64,000 bases of DNA, from the NCBI RefSeq assembly GCF_022865125.1, contig NZ_CP094828.1, positions 1,178,001-1,242,000 on the forward strand. Direction: 5' to 3'. The position numbers and the translations under genes are program-made. Below are positions 1-7,801 of this stretch, one piece after another. The notes under the pieces were generated by a model. The model made no database searches. It saw only the letters and a program-made list of their open reading frames with translations, and had not been told where the DNA came from. Numbering within the stretch: position 1 is the stretch's first letter; each line of letters opens with the position of its first letter. The DNA comes from Acuticoccus sp. I52.16.1 (GTDB lineage Bacteria > Pseudomonadota > Alphaproteobacteria > Rhizobiales > Amorphaceae).

Positions 1-284
1 CGGCGTTGCTGACCGCCTCGCTCTCCTCCGCCGGCCCCGGCAGCGCCGGCGAGTTCCTGATGAAGGGCATCGCCGCGGTGCTCCTCGGCATGACGATGTT
101 CGAGCCGGGGCGCGCCAACGTGCCCGGCACGGTCGTCGGCGCGCTCGTCATCGGGGTGCTGGCCAACGGCCTCGTGCTCGTCGGCGCGGCCTACTATGTG
201 CAAGAGATCGTGCTGGGCGTCATCATCCTCGCCTCGGTCGCACTTTCCGCCTCGACACTCACAAAAGCGGCCTTCACCGTCTGA
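1..284 (+). CDS. sugar ABC transporter permease, RbsC/FrcC type (5' truncated by window)
   Basis: Only the last 90 or so codons lie in the window; the reading frame is open from the first bases. The fragment holds a GRANVPGT loop and two hydrophobic segments (VVGALVIGVLANGLVLVG and a C-terminal VIILASVALSAS stretch), as at the C-terminus of the ribose/fructose-type BPD_transp_2 permeases. It ends 15 bases before a periplasmic sugar-binding protein gene and shares its direction, so it is the membrane channel of the same importer. Family assignment rests on these C-terminal features plus operon context. The substrate cannot be read from the sequence. Confidence 0.8.
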   Translation, partial: ALLTASLSSAGPGSAGEFLMKGIAAVLLGMTMFEPGRANVPGTVVGALVIGVLANGLVLVGAAYYVQEIVLGVIILASVALSASTLTKAAFTV

Positions 285-299
285 CCTAGGGAGTCTCAC

Positions 300-1235
300 A
301 TGCGCTTACGTCCCCTCCTCGCCGCCGCGGCCTTCGCGCTCGCCGCCACGCCGGCGGCGGCCGTCGACCTCGGCATCGTCGCCTTCCAGATGTCGTCCGA
401 CACGCACGCCCGCGTCGCCAACGCCGCCAAGGCCGCGGCCGAGGAGCTCGGCTGGGACGTGACGCTGCTGAACTCCGCCGGCGCCATGCCCGAGCACGCC
501 GCACAGATCGAGAACCTCATCCAGGCGGACGTGGACGCGATCATCATCGCCATGGGCAAGCCGGTCGAGACCGACGCGCAACTCGCCGAGGCGAAGGCGG
601 CCGGCATCCCGGTCATCACCGTCGCGTCCGGCGGCAGCCAGCAGACCCTGTTCGACGTGCAGGCCAACGAGTACCAGGTGGGCGCGATGATGGCGCTCTA
701 CATGCTGGGCGAGCTGGGCTACGAGGGTAAGATCCTGGAGGAGCGGTTCGAGGGCAACGTCGCCACCCGCATCCGCGGCCGCATCCTCGACGCCGTGCTC
801 GCCGAGAATACCGCGGTGGAGGTCGCCGGGACCCACGCGATGGCCCGGACCAAGAGCTGGCGGGACGACGTGCGCGCCGGCATGGAAGCACTGATCCTCC
901 AGAACCAAGGCGAGATCGACGGCATCTGGGCCTCGTTCGACGGGCAGGCCTTCATCATCGACGACATCCTCGCCCAGCAGGGCATGGCCAAGGGCGACGT
1001 GGTGCTCGTCTCGGCCGACGGCGGGCCGGAGGCGTACGACCGCATCGCCGATGCGTCGAGCCTCCTGATGGCGACCGTGACGGTGCCGTTCGAGGAGATG
1101 GGCGAGATCGCCGTCGACAGCGTCAAGCGCATCCTGGACGGCGAGAGCGCGACCGACATCACCCCCGGCCCCTACTACCTGGTCGACCCCGTGCTGGTGG
1201 ACCAGTCCAACGTCGCCGAGTACGTCTCCGAGTGA
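300..1235 (+). CDS. periplasmic sugar-binding protein of ABC transporter
   Basis: A 311-residue protein with an N-terminal Sec signal peptide (hydrophobic LLAAAAFALAA, cleavage near the AAAVD at about residue 20). It belongs to the Peripla_BP_4/ribose-binding group: DAIIIAMGKPVETDAQ followed by AAGIPVITVASGG in the first lobe, and ASFDGQAFIIDDILAQ and VSADGGPEAYD in the second. It should capture a monosaccharide or related polyol in the periplasm and deliver it to the permease encoded just upstream. Its TGA stop overlaps the GTG start of the ATPase gene by four bases (GTGA), showing translational coupling. Substrate is unknown. Confidence 0.9.
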   Translation: MRLRPLLAAAAFALAATPAAAVDLGIVAFQMSSDTHARVANAAKAAAEELGWDVTLLNSAGAMPEHAAQIENLIQADVDAIIIAMGKPVETDAQLAEAKAAGIPVITVASGGSQQTLFDVQANEYQVGAMMALYMLGELGYEGKILEERFEGNVATRIRGRILDAVLAENTAVEVAGTHAMARTKSWRDDVRAGMEALILQNQGEIDGIWASFDGQAFIIDDILAQQGMAKGDVVLVSADGGPEAYDRIADASSLLMATVTVPFEEMGEIAVDSVKRILDGESATDITPGPYYLVDPVLVDQSNVAEYVSE

Positions 1236-1993
1236 CGTCCGCCGCGCCCCTCCTGGCGCTCGAGGGCGTCGGCAAGCGCTACGGCGCGGTGGAGGCGCTC
1301 TCGGGCGTCTCCTTCGCGGTCGGGGCGGGCGAGACCCTGGCGATCTGCGGCGACAACGGCGCCGGCAAGTCGACCTTGATCCGCATCGTCTCCGGAGCGC
1401 AGCCGCCGTCGGCCGGCACCATCCGCCTCGGCGGCGCGCCGGTGACGTTCGCCTCGCCCGCGGACGCGCTCGCCCAGGGCGTCGCGACGATCTACCAGGA
1501 CCTCGCCCTGGCGCCGACGATGACGATCGCGCAGAACGTCTTCCTCGGCTCGGAGCTACGGCGGCGCGTGCTGCCGGGGCTCTACGTCCTCGACAAGCGG
1601 CGCATGGCGCGTGAGGCCGCCGCGCATCTCGCCCGCCTGCGCCTCGCGGTGCCGGACATGGGCCGGCGCGTCGCCGACCTCTCCGGCGGCCAGCGCCAGG
1701 CGGTCGCCATCGCGCGGGCGCTGCGGTGGCAGGCGCGCATCGTCATCATGGACGAGCCGACGGCCGCCCTCGGCGTGCGCGAGACGCGGCTGGTCCTGTC
1801 GCTCATCAAGGAGATCGCGGCGCAGGGGATCACGGTGATCCTCATCAGCCACAACATGGCCGACGTGGTGGAGGTCGCCGAGCGCGCCCTGGTGCTCAAG
1901 GCCGGCCGCCTGGTGCGCGACACGCCGCTCGACGGCTGGACCGCCGACGACCTCTCCCACGTCATCATGAGCCACGAGACCGCCGCCGCCTGA
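1232..1993 (+). CDS. sugar ABC transporter ATP-binding protein, FrcA-like single domain
   Basis: A 253-residue ATPase with Walker A GDNGAGKST (residues 40-48), Q-loop YQD near 90, signature LSGGQ at 150, Walker B IVIMDEPTAA near 170 and H-loop His207. Carbohydrate CUT2 ATPases of the RbsA type are usually fused double domains of about 500 residues. This one is a single domain, as in FrcA of rhizobial fructose importers. It starts with GTG inside the stop codon of the binding-protein gene and completes a permease/binding protein/ATPase operon. Its end lies 11 bases from the convergent Crp-like gene. Confidence 0.92.
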   Translation: MTSAAPLLALEGVGKRYGAVEALSGVSFAVGAGETLAICGDNGAGKSTLIRIVSGAQPPSAGTIRLGGAPVTFASPADALAQGVATIYQDLALAPTMTIAQNVFLGSELRRRVLPGLYVLDKRRMAREAAAHLARLRLAVPDMGRRVADLSGGQRQAVAIARALRWQARIVIMDEPTAALGVRETRLVLSLIKEIAAQGITVILISHNMADVVEVAERALVLKAGRLVRDTPLDGWTADDLSHVIMSHETAAA

Positions 1994-2004
1994 GGCTCGG
2001 ACCC

Positions 2005-2751
2005 CTACTCCTCGGCGTGGCTCTCGCGCAGGAGGGCCCGCAGACCGGCAGGGTCGGTCAGGCGGATGGTCCGGTAGGAGCAGTCGATCAGCTCGGCGGT
2101 GCGCAGGTCCCGCAGGATCGTCGCCAGCCGCGAGCGCGAGAGGTTGGCGAGCCGCCCGACTTCCTCGTGCGTCAGGTCCAGCGCGGGGGCTTCGTCGTCC
2201 GGATCGGCGGCGCGGCAGCCGCTGAGGGTCAACAGGATCGCCGCCACCCGCGCCCGAGAGGACGGGATCATCATGTCGTCGACTACGCCGATGGCGTTGG
2301 CGACCATCCGGGTCGTCATCAGCGCGAGGTAGCGCCAGGCGAGCGGGTCCTCGGCGGCGATCTCCTCGAATGCGTGTGCGGGCAGATGCAGGAGCGTGGT
2401 CGGCCGCGTGGCGACGACGCCGACGATCCTCGGCTGCTGCGCGATGAGCGAGACCTCGCCGAACCAGAAGCCGCGCGTGCCGACGTAGCCGATGTGCGGC
2501 GCGTCATCGTACGGCGAGATCTCGACGCTGACGGCGCCGTCGGCCACGCCGTAGGGGCCGCCGATCGGGTCGCCGACGGAGTAGACCGGCTGGCGGCGGT
2601 CGACCTGGATGAGATGGCAGACCTCGAGCACACGGTCACGGAAGGCCGGGGGAACCTGGGCAAGCCATCCGACCGCCGAGAGTTGCTGCGATGCCTCAGC
2701 GATCCCCAAGTGGCCCATGCGTTCGTCCAGATCCAGTGCCGCCCACGCCAT
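2005..2751 (-). CDS. Crp/Fnr family transcriptional regulator
   Basis: A 248-residue protein. Residues about 25-150 form a cyclic-nucleotide-binding-like beta barrel (HLIQVDRRQPVYSVGDPIGGPYGVADGAVSVEI, later GFWFGEVSLIAQQP), followed by the dimerisation helix and a C-terminal Crp-type winged helix (LTHEEVGRLANLSRSRLATILRDLRTAELI). No Cys cluster of the FNR type is evident, so oxygen sensing by a 4Fe-4S centre is unlikely. The ligand is unknown. It converges on the sugar ABC operon. No clear ribosome binding site precedes the first ATG, and an internal ATG at 2718 is an alternative start. A perfect 14-bp palindrome lies 74 bases upstream. Confidence 0.87.
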   Translation of the reverse strand: MAWAALDLDERMGHLGIAEASQQLSAVGWLAQVPPAFRDRVLEVCHLIQVDRRQPVYSVGDPIGGPYGVADGAVSVEISPYDDAPHIGYVGTRGFWFGEVSLIAQQPRIVGVVATRPTTLLHLPAHAFEEIAAEDPLAWRYLALMTTRMVANAIGVVDDMMIPSSRARVAAILLTLSGCRAADPDDEAPALDLTHEEVGRLANLSRSRLATILRDLRTAELIDCSYRTIRLTDPAGLRALLRESHAEE

Positions 2752-2824
2752 TATTACAACGTACTTTTATCCAATGCCAGTCCGAGTTGGCAGGATGAGA
2801 TCCGTTACAGTTCAATTCAGCGCG

Positions 2825-2838
2825 ATTTGCATGCAAAT
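2825..2838. promoter_or_regulatory. perfect 14-bp palindrome upstream of the Crp-like gene
   Basis: ATTTGCATGCAAAT reads identically on both strands. It lies in the AT-richer intergenic stretch upstream of the Crp/Fnr-type gene, which otherwise holds no recognisable gene. It resembles neither the classic Crp (TGTGA-N6-TCACA) nor Fnr (TTGAT-N4-ATCAA) site, so either a diverged operator of the neighbouring regulator or a site for another protein is possible. Function is inferred only from symmetry and position. Confidence 0.35.
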
Positions 2839-3038
2839 AACCTACGCGCGACGCATGGGTATTCCGAGCCGATCCCCCGGCTTCATCTGGCATGCCGCAT
2901 ACACAACGTTGCACGAATGCTTGATGAGAGGTCAGGATCGCGAAATGATGGCCCCGCTGGACGGCCGCCGCCGGCGGCGCAACGCGAATCACGACGACGC
3001 CGCAGCCGCGGCGAGGGGGCCGGCGGATGGAGGGGTCG

Positions 3039-3344
3039 TCAGTCCGTGCCGGCGGGCTCGGCGCCGGGGGTCCACTGGATGACCGGCTTCTCGCGCCAGG
3101 CGAATCGGGCGAGGTGATCGGTGACGACCCACTCCACCCGGGCGAGGCCTTCGGCGGTGTCGGCGCGGGCGTCCATCGTCAGCGCATCGTCGGCGGCGGC
3201 GAGGCGCAGGCGGCCGAAGCCGAAGTCCACGTCGCCGCCCGCCTCGTCCCACGTCGCCTCCACCTTGTGGGCGAAGTGCTTGCACAGCTGCGCGAGATAG
3301 CGCGAGGCCTTCGGCGTCACGACGCGGGACGTCAGGTGCGGCAT
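3039..3344 (-). CDS. DUF2218 domain-containing protein
   Basis: A 101-residue protein starting MPHLTSRVVTPKASRYLAQLC. The pattern AsrYLxqLckHFaHKv, followed by a short beta-rich region with FGFGRLRL and ending in a WREKPVIQW stretch, is that of the DUF2218 family. These proteins are small, usually encoded near iron or siderophore genes in Proteobacteria, and have no established biochemical role. The gene lies 46 bases beyond the end of the siderophore-esterase gene on the same strand, so it may be cotranscribed with it. No signal peptide or membrane segment is seen, so it is probably cytoplasmic. Confidence 0.78.
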   Translation of the reverse strand: MPHLTSRVVTPKASRYLAQLCKHFAHKVEATWDEAGGDVDFGFGRLRLAAADDALTMDARADTAEGLARVEWVVTDHLARFAWREKPVIQWTPGAEPAGTD

Positions 3345-3390
3345 GGGGGTCCTCCCGTTTCTGCGACCGCGCCGGCCTCGAGGTGCGCGG

Positions 3391-4404
3391 TTATTCGTCC
3401 GCCGGCGCGGCGGTGGCGGGCGACAGTGCGTAGCGCAGCGCCCGGCTGACGAAGGCCGGCACGACCGAACCGTGGTCCTCGCCGTCGAACACCTGGAAGG
3501 CGACGTCGAGGCCCGGCACGGCGCCATCGAGCCGCGCGGCCATCTCGCGCGCGTTGTCGACCATGCGGTTGGCGCGCCTCCAGCGCTTGCGGGCGGCGGG
3601 GTCGACCGTGTCGTCCGGGGGCGGCGTCATGCGCTGCTCGTCGCCGCCGACGGCCACGTAGAGCCGCGCCGCGACCGTGCGGCCGGAGGCGACCAGCGCG
3701 TCGGCCTCTCCCGCCAAGGCGCCGTCGTTGAACCAGATCGAAGGGCTGCCGGCGAGGTAGGCGTCGAACGCGTCCGGCCGCGTGAAGAGGACATGGAGCG
3801 CGAAGAGGCCGCCGAAGGAGTGCCCCATCAGCACCTCTCGCCGCGGGTCCACCGGGACGCGCGCGGCGACCAGAGGCTTCACCTGGGTCTCGAGGAAGGC
3901 GAGGAAGGCGTCGGCCCCGCCGACCTTCGGCCAGGGCTTGCCGTTGGGCCGCTCGGGCAGGGTCATGGTGTCGGCGGGCGGGGTGAGGTCGAAGCTGCGG
4001 CGGACGAAATCGAGCGGCGTATCGACGGGATAGCCGATGGCGACGACCACGGCGGGTGCGATCCCGTCCGGCCGTGGCCGCAGCTCGGCGAAGCCGACGA
4101 TGTCGCTCACCAGACCGAACACCGCGTTCCCGTCGAGGACGGTGACGACCGGGTAGCCTTCGGGCGGCGGCGGGGTGCGCGGCCGCCAGATGAAGATCCG
4201 GTAGTTCTCGCCGCTGGCGTCGGAGACGATGTCGTGCATCTCCGCGCGCGGGATCGTCACCGCGGCGCCGCGTTCGGCCGCCACCGCTCCGTCAGCCGCG
4301 GCCGGCTGTGCGAGACCGGCGCCCGACGCCGCAGCCAGCGCGGCGGCCAGTACGGCGGCCGGTGCGACGCCCCGCAGGCCACGAGGTCTCGACGCGCGCG
4401 GCAT
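3391..4404 (-). CDS. periplasmic alpha/beta hydrolase, siderophore esterase (IroE/Fes-like)
   Basis: A 337-residue secreted hydrolase: Ala-rich signal segment (residues about 12-33), IFIWRPRTPPPPEGYPVVTVLDGN at the start of the esterase domain, nucleophile motif GHSFGG with Ser196, and a C-terminal EDHGS carrying the likely catalytic His311. This is the layout of the esterase D/IroE group, which cleaves ester bonds of ferric catecholate siderophores. It is divergent from an AraC regulator and a four-gene ferric-chelate importer. The combined picture is uptake of a siderophore plus hydrolysis to release or modify the iron chelate. Substrate identity (enterobactin-like or other ester siderophore) is inference. 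Confidence 0.82.
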   Translation of the reverse strand: MPRASRPRGLRGVAPAAVLAAALAAASGAGLAQPAAADGAVAAERGAAVTIPRAEMHDIVSDASGENYRIFIWRPRTPPPPEGYPVVTVLDGNAVFGLVSDIVGFAELRPRPDGIAPAVVVAIGYPVDTPLDFVRRSFDLTPPADTMTLPERPNGKPWPKVGGADAFLAFLETQVKPLVAARVPVDPRREVLMGHSFGGLFALHVLFTRPDAFDAYLAGSPSIWFNDGALAGEADALVASGRTVAARLYVAVGGDEQRMTPPPDDTVDPAARKRWRRANRMVDNAREMAARLDGAVPGLDVAFQVFDGEDHGSVVPAFVSRALRYALSPATAAPADE

Positions 4405-4837
4405 GGGTCAGACCACCGGCGCGCGGCGCGTGTGCAGTGCTGCGCTGGCAGTCATCCCGTCGTCTCCCGATCCCACTCGTCATCACGGCCCAGACTTAGG
4501 CAATGGGCCCGAATTCGGTCAAGTTGAAATCCAGCGACAACAGACTATCATCACGAATCATCACCAATGGCGCGAAAATTTATGAATACACCTCTTATAC
4601 GAAACATAGATTTTGCTATTGTTTACCCAACGACCAGCATCGCAACAGTCGACATTGACAAAATCTATCGAGTATCGCCAGGGCGCATTGTTTCCTGCGA
4701 AGGCAACGGCATTTGCGCCGCGGTCAAAATGGAGCGACACTGAGATATCGCCAAGTCCGTCACAGGACCTGTGCCGCGTTCAAAGTAAAACAGTTCTCGA
4801 CTGAGGCCAGACCTTAGAACTGTTACAGGAGTGTTGC
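4405..4837. other. gene-free, AT-rich divergent regulatory region of the siderophore locus
   Basis: The stretch between the esterase and AraC genes is clearly richer in A and T than its surroundings, notably 4540-4640, and contains no plausible coding frame. It holds a 10-bp palindrome CCGAATTCGG (4509-4518) near the esterase gene and a 9-bp inverted repeat at its right end (listed separately). It must contain both divergent promoters. An iron-responsive operator (Fur, RirA or Irr) would be expected here, but no match could be assigned with confidence by eye. Confidence 0.6.
4789..4824 (+). promoter_or_regulatory. 9-bp inverted repeat in front of the AraC gene
   Basis: AACAGTTCT (4789-4797) and AGAACTGTT (4816-4824) are perfect reverse complements separated by 18 bases. 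The right arm ends two bases before the Shine-Dalgarno AGGAG (4827-4831) of the AraC-type gene. It could be an operator with two half sites, possibly for autoregulation by the AraC protein. Alternatively it could be a hairpin in the 5' untranslated RNA that affects initiation at the TTG start. The symmetry is seen; the role is inferred. Confidence 0.45.
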
Positions 4838-5827
4838 TTGGCTGCATCCAGCGCCCCCACCGTCGTCGACACCGACCTCGTCTCCAGCCGCCACATCGCC
4901 GATGCGTCCGTGGTCGTCGGGTCGGAGTTCCGTATCGGGCCCGACGCCGCGCGCGCCGGCAGCGCCCTCATGGGCCGCTACAGCCTCGCCGAGCTGCGGC
5001 CGGGCCTCGTCGTCCACACCAGCGACGCGGTGGAGCTCCACGACCTCACCTCCGAGATCACCCAGCGCCCCGGCCTGACCTGCTCGATCGTGCTCAAAGG
5101 CGCGGTCGACTTCCTGCTCGACGACCGCCCGTTCGCGCTTCGCTCCGGCCCGGACGACACCCCGCACGGCCAGCTCATCTACCGTGCCGAGCCGGTGCGC
5201 TTCGTGCGCCACGCCCGGCGCGGCATGCACCTGTGCAAGGTCAACATCACCGTCAGTCCCGAGTGGCTGGCGGGGTGCCCCGGCTCGGGCAACCTCCTGC
5301 CGGACTGCCTCGACCACCACCTCGCCGAAGCGTCGTGGACCCCGTCCGCCCACGCCGTGCAGCTCGCCCACCAGCTCCTCAACCCGCCCTCGGTCGACGG
5401 GCTGGTCGGCCGCCTCTACATGGAGAGCCGCGCCACCAGCCTCCTCCTGGAGGCCTTCGCCCGCCTCGCCGACGTCACGCCCCGGCCGTCGGTGCCCGAC
5501 CGGGACCGCCGCCGCGTGGAGGACGCCTGCCGTCTCCTCGCCGGTCAGGCGCCCGACGGGGTGCGGCTGGAGGACGTGGCCCGCTCCGTCGGCGCCAGCG
5601 TCTCCACCCTGCAACGCCTCTTCCACGCGGTCCACGGCACCTCGATCTACGGCGTCGTGCGCGAGCGCCGGCTCGTCGAGGCGCGGCTGGCGCTGGAGGG
5701 CGGCGGCGTCACCATCACGCAGGCCGCCGAACGGGCCGGCTACAAGAGCGCGGCCAACTTCGCCACCGCCTTCAAGCGCCAGTTCGGCGTCACGCCCAGC
5801 GATGTCGCCCGCCGCGCCCGCACCTGA
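4838..5827 (+). CDS. AraC family transcriptional regulator of siderophore uptake (PchR/AlcR-like)
   Basis: A 329-residue protein with a large N-terminal domain lacking other recognisable motifs and a C-terminal double helix-turn-helix (LEDVARSVGASVSTLQRLF, then ITQAAERAGYKSAANFATAFKRQFGVTPS). Start chosen at TTG because AGGAG sits 6 bases upstream. The arrangement AraC regulator, ferric-siderophore binding protein, permeases and ATPase is the usual one for regulators that sense a ferric siderophore and switch on their own uptake system. It is followed after about 100 bases by the binding-protein gene. An inverted repeat just before its ribosome binding site may be its operator. Confidence 0.85.
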   Translation: MAASSAPTVVDTDLVSSRHIADASVVVGSEFRIGPDAARAGSALMGRYSLAELRPGLVVHTSDAVELHDLTSEITQRPGLTCSIVLKGAVDFLLDDRPFALRSGPDDTPHGQLIYRAEPVRFVRHARRGMHLCKVNITVSPEWLAGCPGSGNLLPDCLDHHLAEASWTPSAHAVQLAHQLLNPPSVDGLVGRLYMESRATSLLLEAFARLADVTPRPSVPDRDRRRVEDACRLLAGQAPDGVRLEDVARSVGASVSTLQRLFHAVHGTSIYGVVRERRLVEARLALEGGGVTITQAAERAGYKSAANFATAFKRQFGVTPSDVARRART

Positions 5828-5933
5828 GACCGTGAGTCCCATCGACGCCCGCCCGCGCCCCTCCCATACCGGCGAGGCCACCCGCGAGGCCGTCCCAACC
5901 CGTGCCGCGCCGCGGCCACAACAGAGATCACCG

Positions 5934-6851
5934 ATGACCCTCTTCCCGCGCGCCTCGACGATGCTCGCATTCGCCTGCGCCGCCGCGCTTCTCGCCTGCG
6001 CCCCCGCCCGCGCCGTCACGATCGACACCGCCACCGGACCGGCCGAGATCGACACCCGACCCGACACCGTCGCCGTCTACGACATCGCCGCCATCGATAC
6101 GATCCACGCCCTCGGCGTCCCCATCGCCGGCGTGCCCGACAAACTCTACCTGCCGCAGCTCGGCGACGTCGCCGGCGGGGCGGTGGTGGTCGGCACCCTC
6201 TTCGAGCCGGACCTCGAGGCGCTCAACGCGCTGGCGCCGGACCTCGTCATCGTCGGCGGCCGCTCCTCGCGCCAGGCCGGCGAGACCGCCCGCGTCGCCC
6301 CGACGATCGACATGACGATCGACGGCACCCACCTCCTCGCCGAGGCTCGCGCGCGCATCGAGGCCTATGGCGCGCTGTTCGGCCGGGAGGATGCCGCCGC
6401 GCCGCTGCTGGCCACCCTCGATGCCGACATCGCCGCCGCCAGGGATGCCGCCGATGGTCGCGGCACCGCCCTCGTCGTGATGACCAACGGGCCGAAGATC
6501 TCCGTCTACGGCCCCGGCTCGCGCTTCGGCTGGATCCACAACGAACTCGCCATCCCCGCCGCGGTCGACGACCTCGACGCCGGCATCCACGGCGATGCGG
6601 TGTCGTTCGAGTTCATCGCCGAGGCCGACCCGGACTGGCTGATCGTGATCGACCGCGCCGCCGCCATCGGCTCGGGCGAGCAGAACGCCACGCAGACGCT
6701 CGACAACGCCCTCGTCGCCGGCACCACCGCGTGGACCAAGGGCCAGGTGATCCACCTCCCCGCCGCCGACCTTTACATCGGCGCCGGCGGGGCGTCCGCG
6801 ACCGCGCGCGTCCTCGAGGCGATCGCCGAAGGGTTCGCGACCGCGCAGTGA
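5934..6851 (+). CDS. ferric-siderophore periplasmic binding protein (FatB/CeuE type)
   Basis: A 305-residue protein starting MTLFPRASTMLAFACAAALLACAPARA. The signal sequence includes a Cys at about residue 21, but AspN-like processing after ARA is more likely than lipidation. The Peripla_BP_2 fold is shown by the DTVAVYDIAAIDTIHALGV opening strand, LFEPDLEALNALAPDLVIVGG, and FEFIAEADPDWLIVIDR. This family holds ferric siderophores between two lobes joined by a long helix. Its TGA overlaps the GTG start of the first permease gene by four bases. Closest functional analogues by architecture are the FatB/VctP/CeuE binding proteins for catecholate or mixed siderophores. Confidence 0.9.
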   Translation: MTLFPRASTMLAFACAAALLACAPARAVTIDTATGPAEIDTRPDTVAVYDIAAIDTIHALGVPIAGVPDKLYLPQLGDVAGGAVVVGTLFEPDLEALNALAPDLVIVGGRSSRQAGETARVAPTIDMTIDGTHLLAEARARIEAYGALFGREDAAAPLLATLDADIAAARDAADGRGTALVVMTNGPKISVYGPGSRFGWIHNELAIPAAVDDLDAGIHGDAVSFEFIAEADPDWLIVIDRAAAIGSGEQNATQTLDNALVAGTTAWTKGQVIHLPAADLYIGAGGASATARVLEAIAEGFATAQ

Positions 6852-7801
6852 CCACGCCCCGCCCGATCCGCGGCGACCTCGTCGCCGCGGCCGTCCTTCT
6901 CGTGGTGCTGGCACTCGTCAGCGTCCTCGTCGGCGTCGGCCGCCTCTCCGGGGCGGACGGGGTCGAGCTGGTCCTCGTCAGCCGGCTGCCGCGCACGGCG
7001 GCCGCGCTGCTGACGGGGGCCGGCCTCGCGATCGCCGGCCTGATCATGCAGACGCTGGCGCGCAACCGCTTCGTCGACCCGATGATTTCCGGCTCGGGCG
7101 AGAGCGCCGGCCTGGGAATCCTGGCGATGACGATCCTGGCCCCGGGTGCCTCGATCGCGCTGAAGACGCTGGCGGCGAGCGGAGCGGCGTTCGTCGGCAC
7201 CGCGCTGTTCCTGGTGCTGGCGCGCCGCCTGCCGCCGACCGAGCCCTACCTGGTGCCGCTGTTCGCCATCGTCTACGGCGGGGTCGTCGGCGCCCTCACC
7301 ACCGCGGTCGCCTGGGAGGCCGACCTCCTGCAATACCTCAGCATCTGGACCAACGGCGAGTTCTCCGCCGTGATGCAGGGGCGCTACGAGCTGCTGTGGG
7401 TGATCTCGGCGCTCGTCGCCGTCGCCTGGTGGGTGGCCGACCGGCTGACGATCCTCGCGCTCGGACGCGATACCGCCGTCGGCCTCGGCCTCAACTACAC
7501 GGTGATGCAGCAGGCGGGGCTCGCCATCGTCGCGACGATCGCGGGGGTGTCGGTCGCGACCGTCGGCCTCATCCCGTTCGTGGGGCTGGTGGTGCCAGCG
7601 CTGGCGGTGCGGCGCTACGGGGAGGACGTGCGGGCGGTGCTGCCGATCATCGCGGCGGGCGGGGCGGGGCTGGTGCTGTCCTGCGATATCGTCGCCCGGC
7701 TGCTGCGCTTCCCTTACGAGGTCCCCGTCGGCACCGTGCTCGGCGTCGTCGGCACCGCGGCGTTCATCGCCGTCCTCCTCGCGCGGCCCCGCCATGCCTG
7801 A
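6848..7801 (+). CDS. iron-chelate ABC transporter permease 1 (FecCD family)
   Basis: A 317-residue membrane protein with about nine hydrophobic segments. FecCD signatures include LPRTAAALLTGAGLAIAGLIMQTLARNRFVDP (helix 2 region, with the G-x-x-x-Q loop), GSGESAGLG, and GLIPFVGLVVPALAVRR near the ATPase-coupling helix. The start is GTG, overlapping the stop of the binding-protein gene. Its own end overlaps the start of the second permease by eight bases. It forms half of the inner-membrane channel for the ferric siderophore. Confidence 0.9.
   Translation: MTTPRPIRGDLVAAAVLLVVLALVSVLVGVGRLSGADGVELVLVSRLPRTAAALLTGAGLAIAGLIMQTLARNRFVDPMISGSGESAGLGILAMTILAPGASIALKTLAASGAAFVGTALFLVLARRLPPTEPYLVPLFAIVYGGVVGALTTAVAWEADLLQYLSIWTNGEFSAVMQGRYELLWVISALVAVAWWVADRLTILALGRDTAVGLGLNYTVMQQAGLAIVATIAGVSVATVGLIPFVGLVVPALAVRRYGEDVRAVLPIIAAGGAGLVLSCDIVARLLRFPYEVPVGTVLGVVGTAAFIAVLLARPRHA

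Noticed and set aside
1726-3117. Long open frame of 463 codons on the plus strand crossing the ABC ATPase and Crp-like genes
   Set aside because: Arg/Gly/Pro/His-rich translation with no family features; it is a frame opened by high GC over real genes on both strands.
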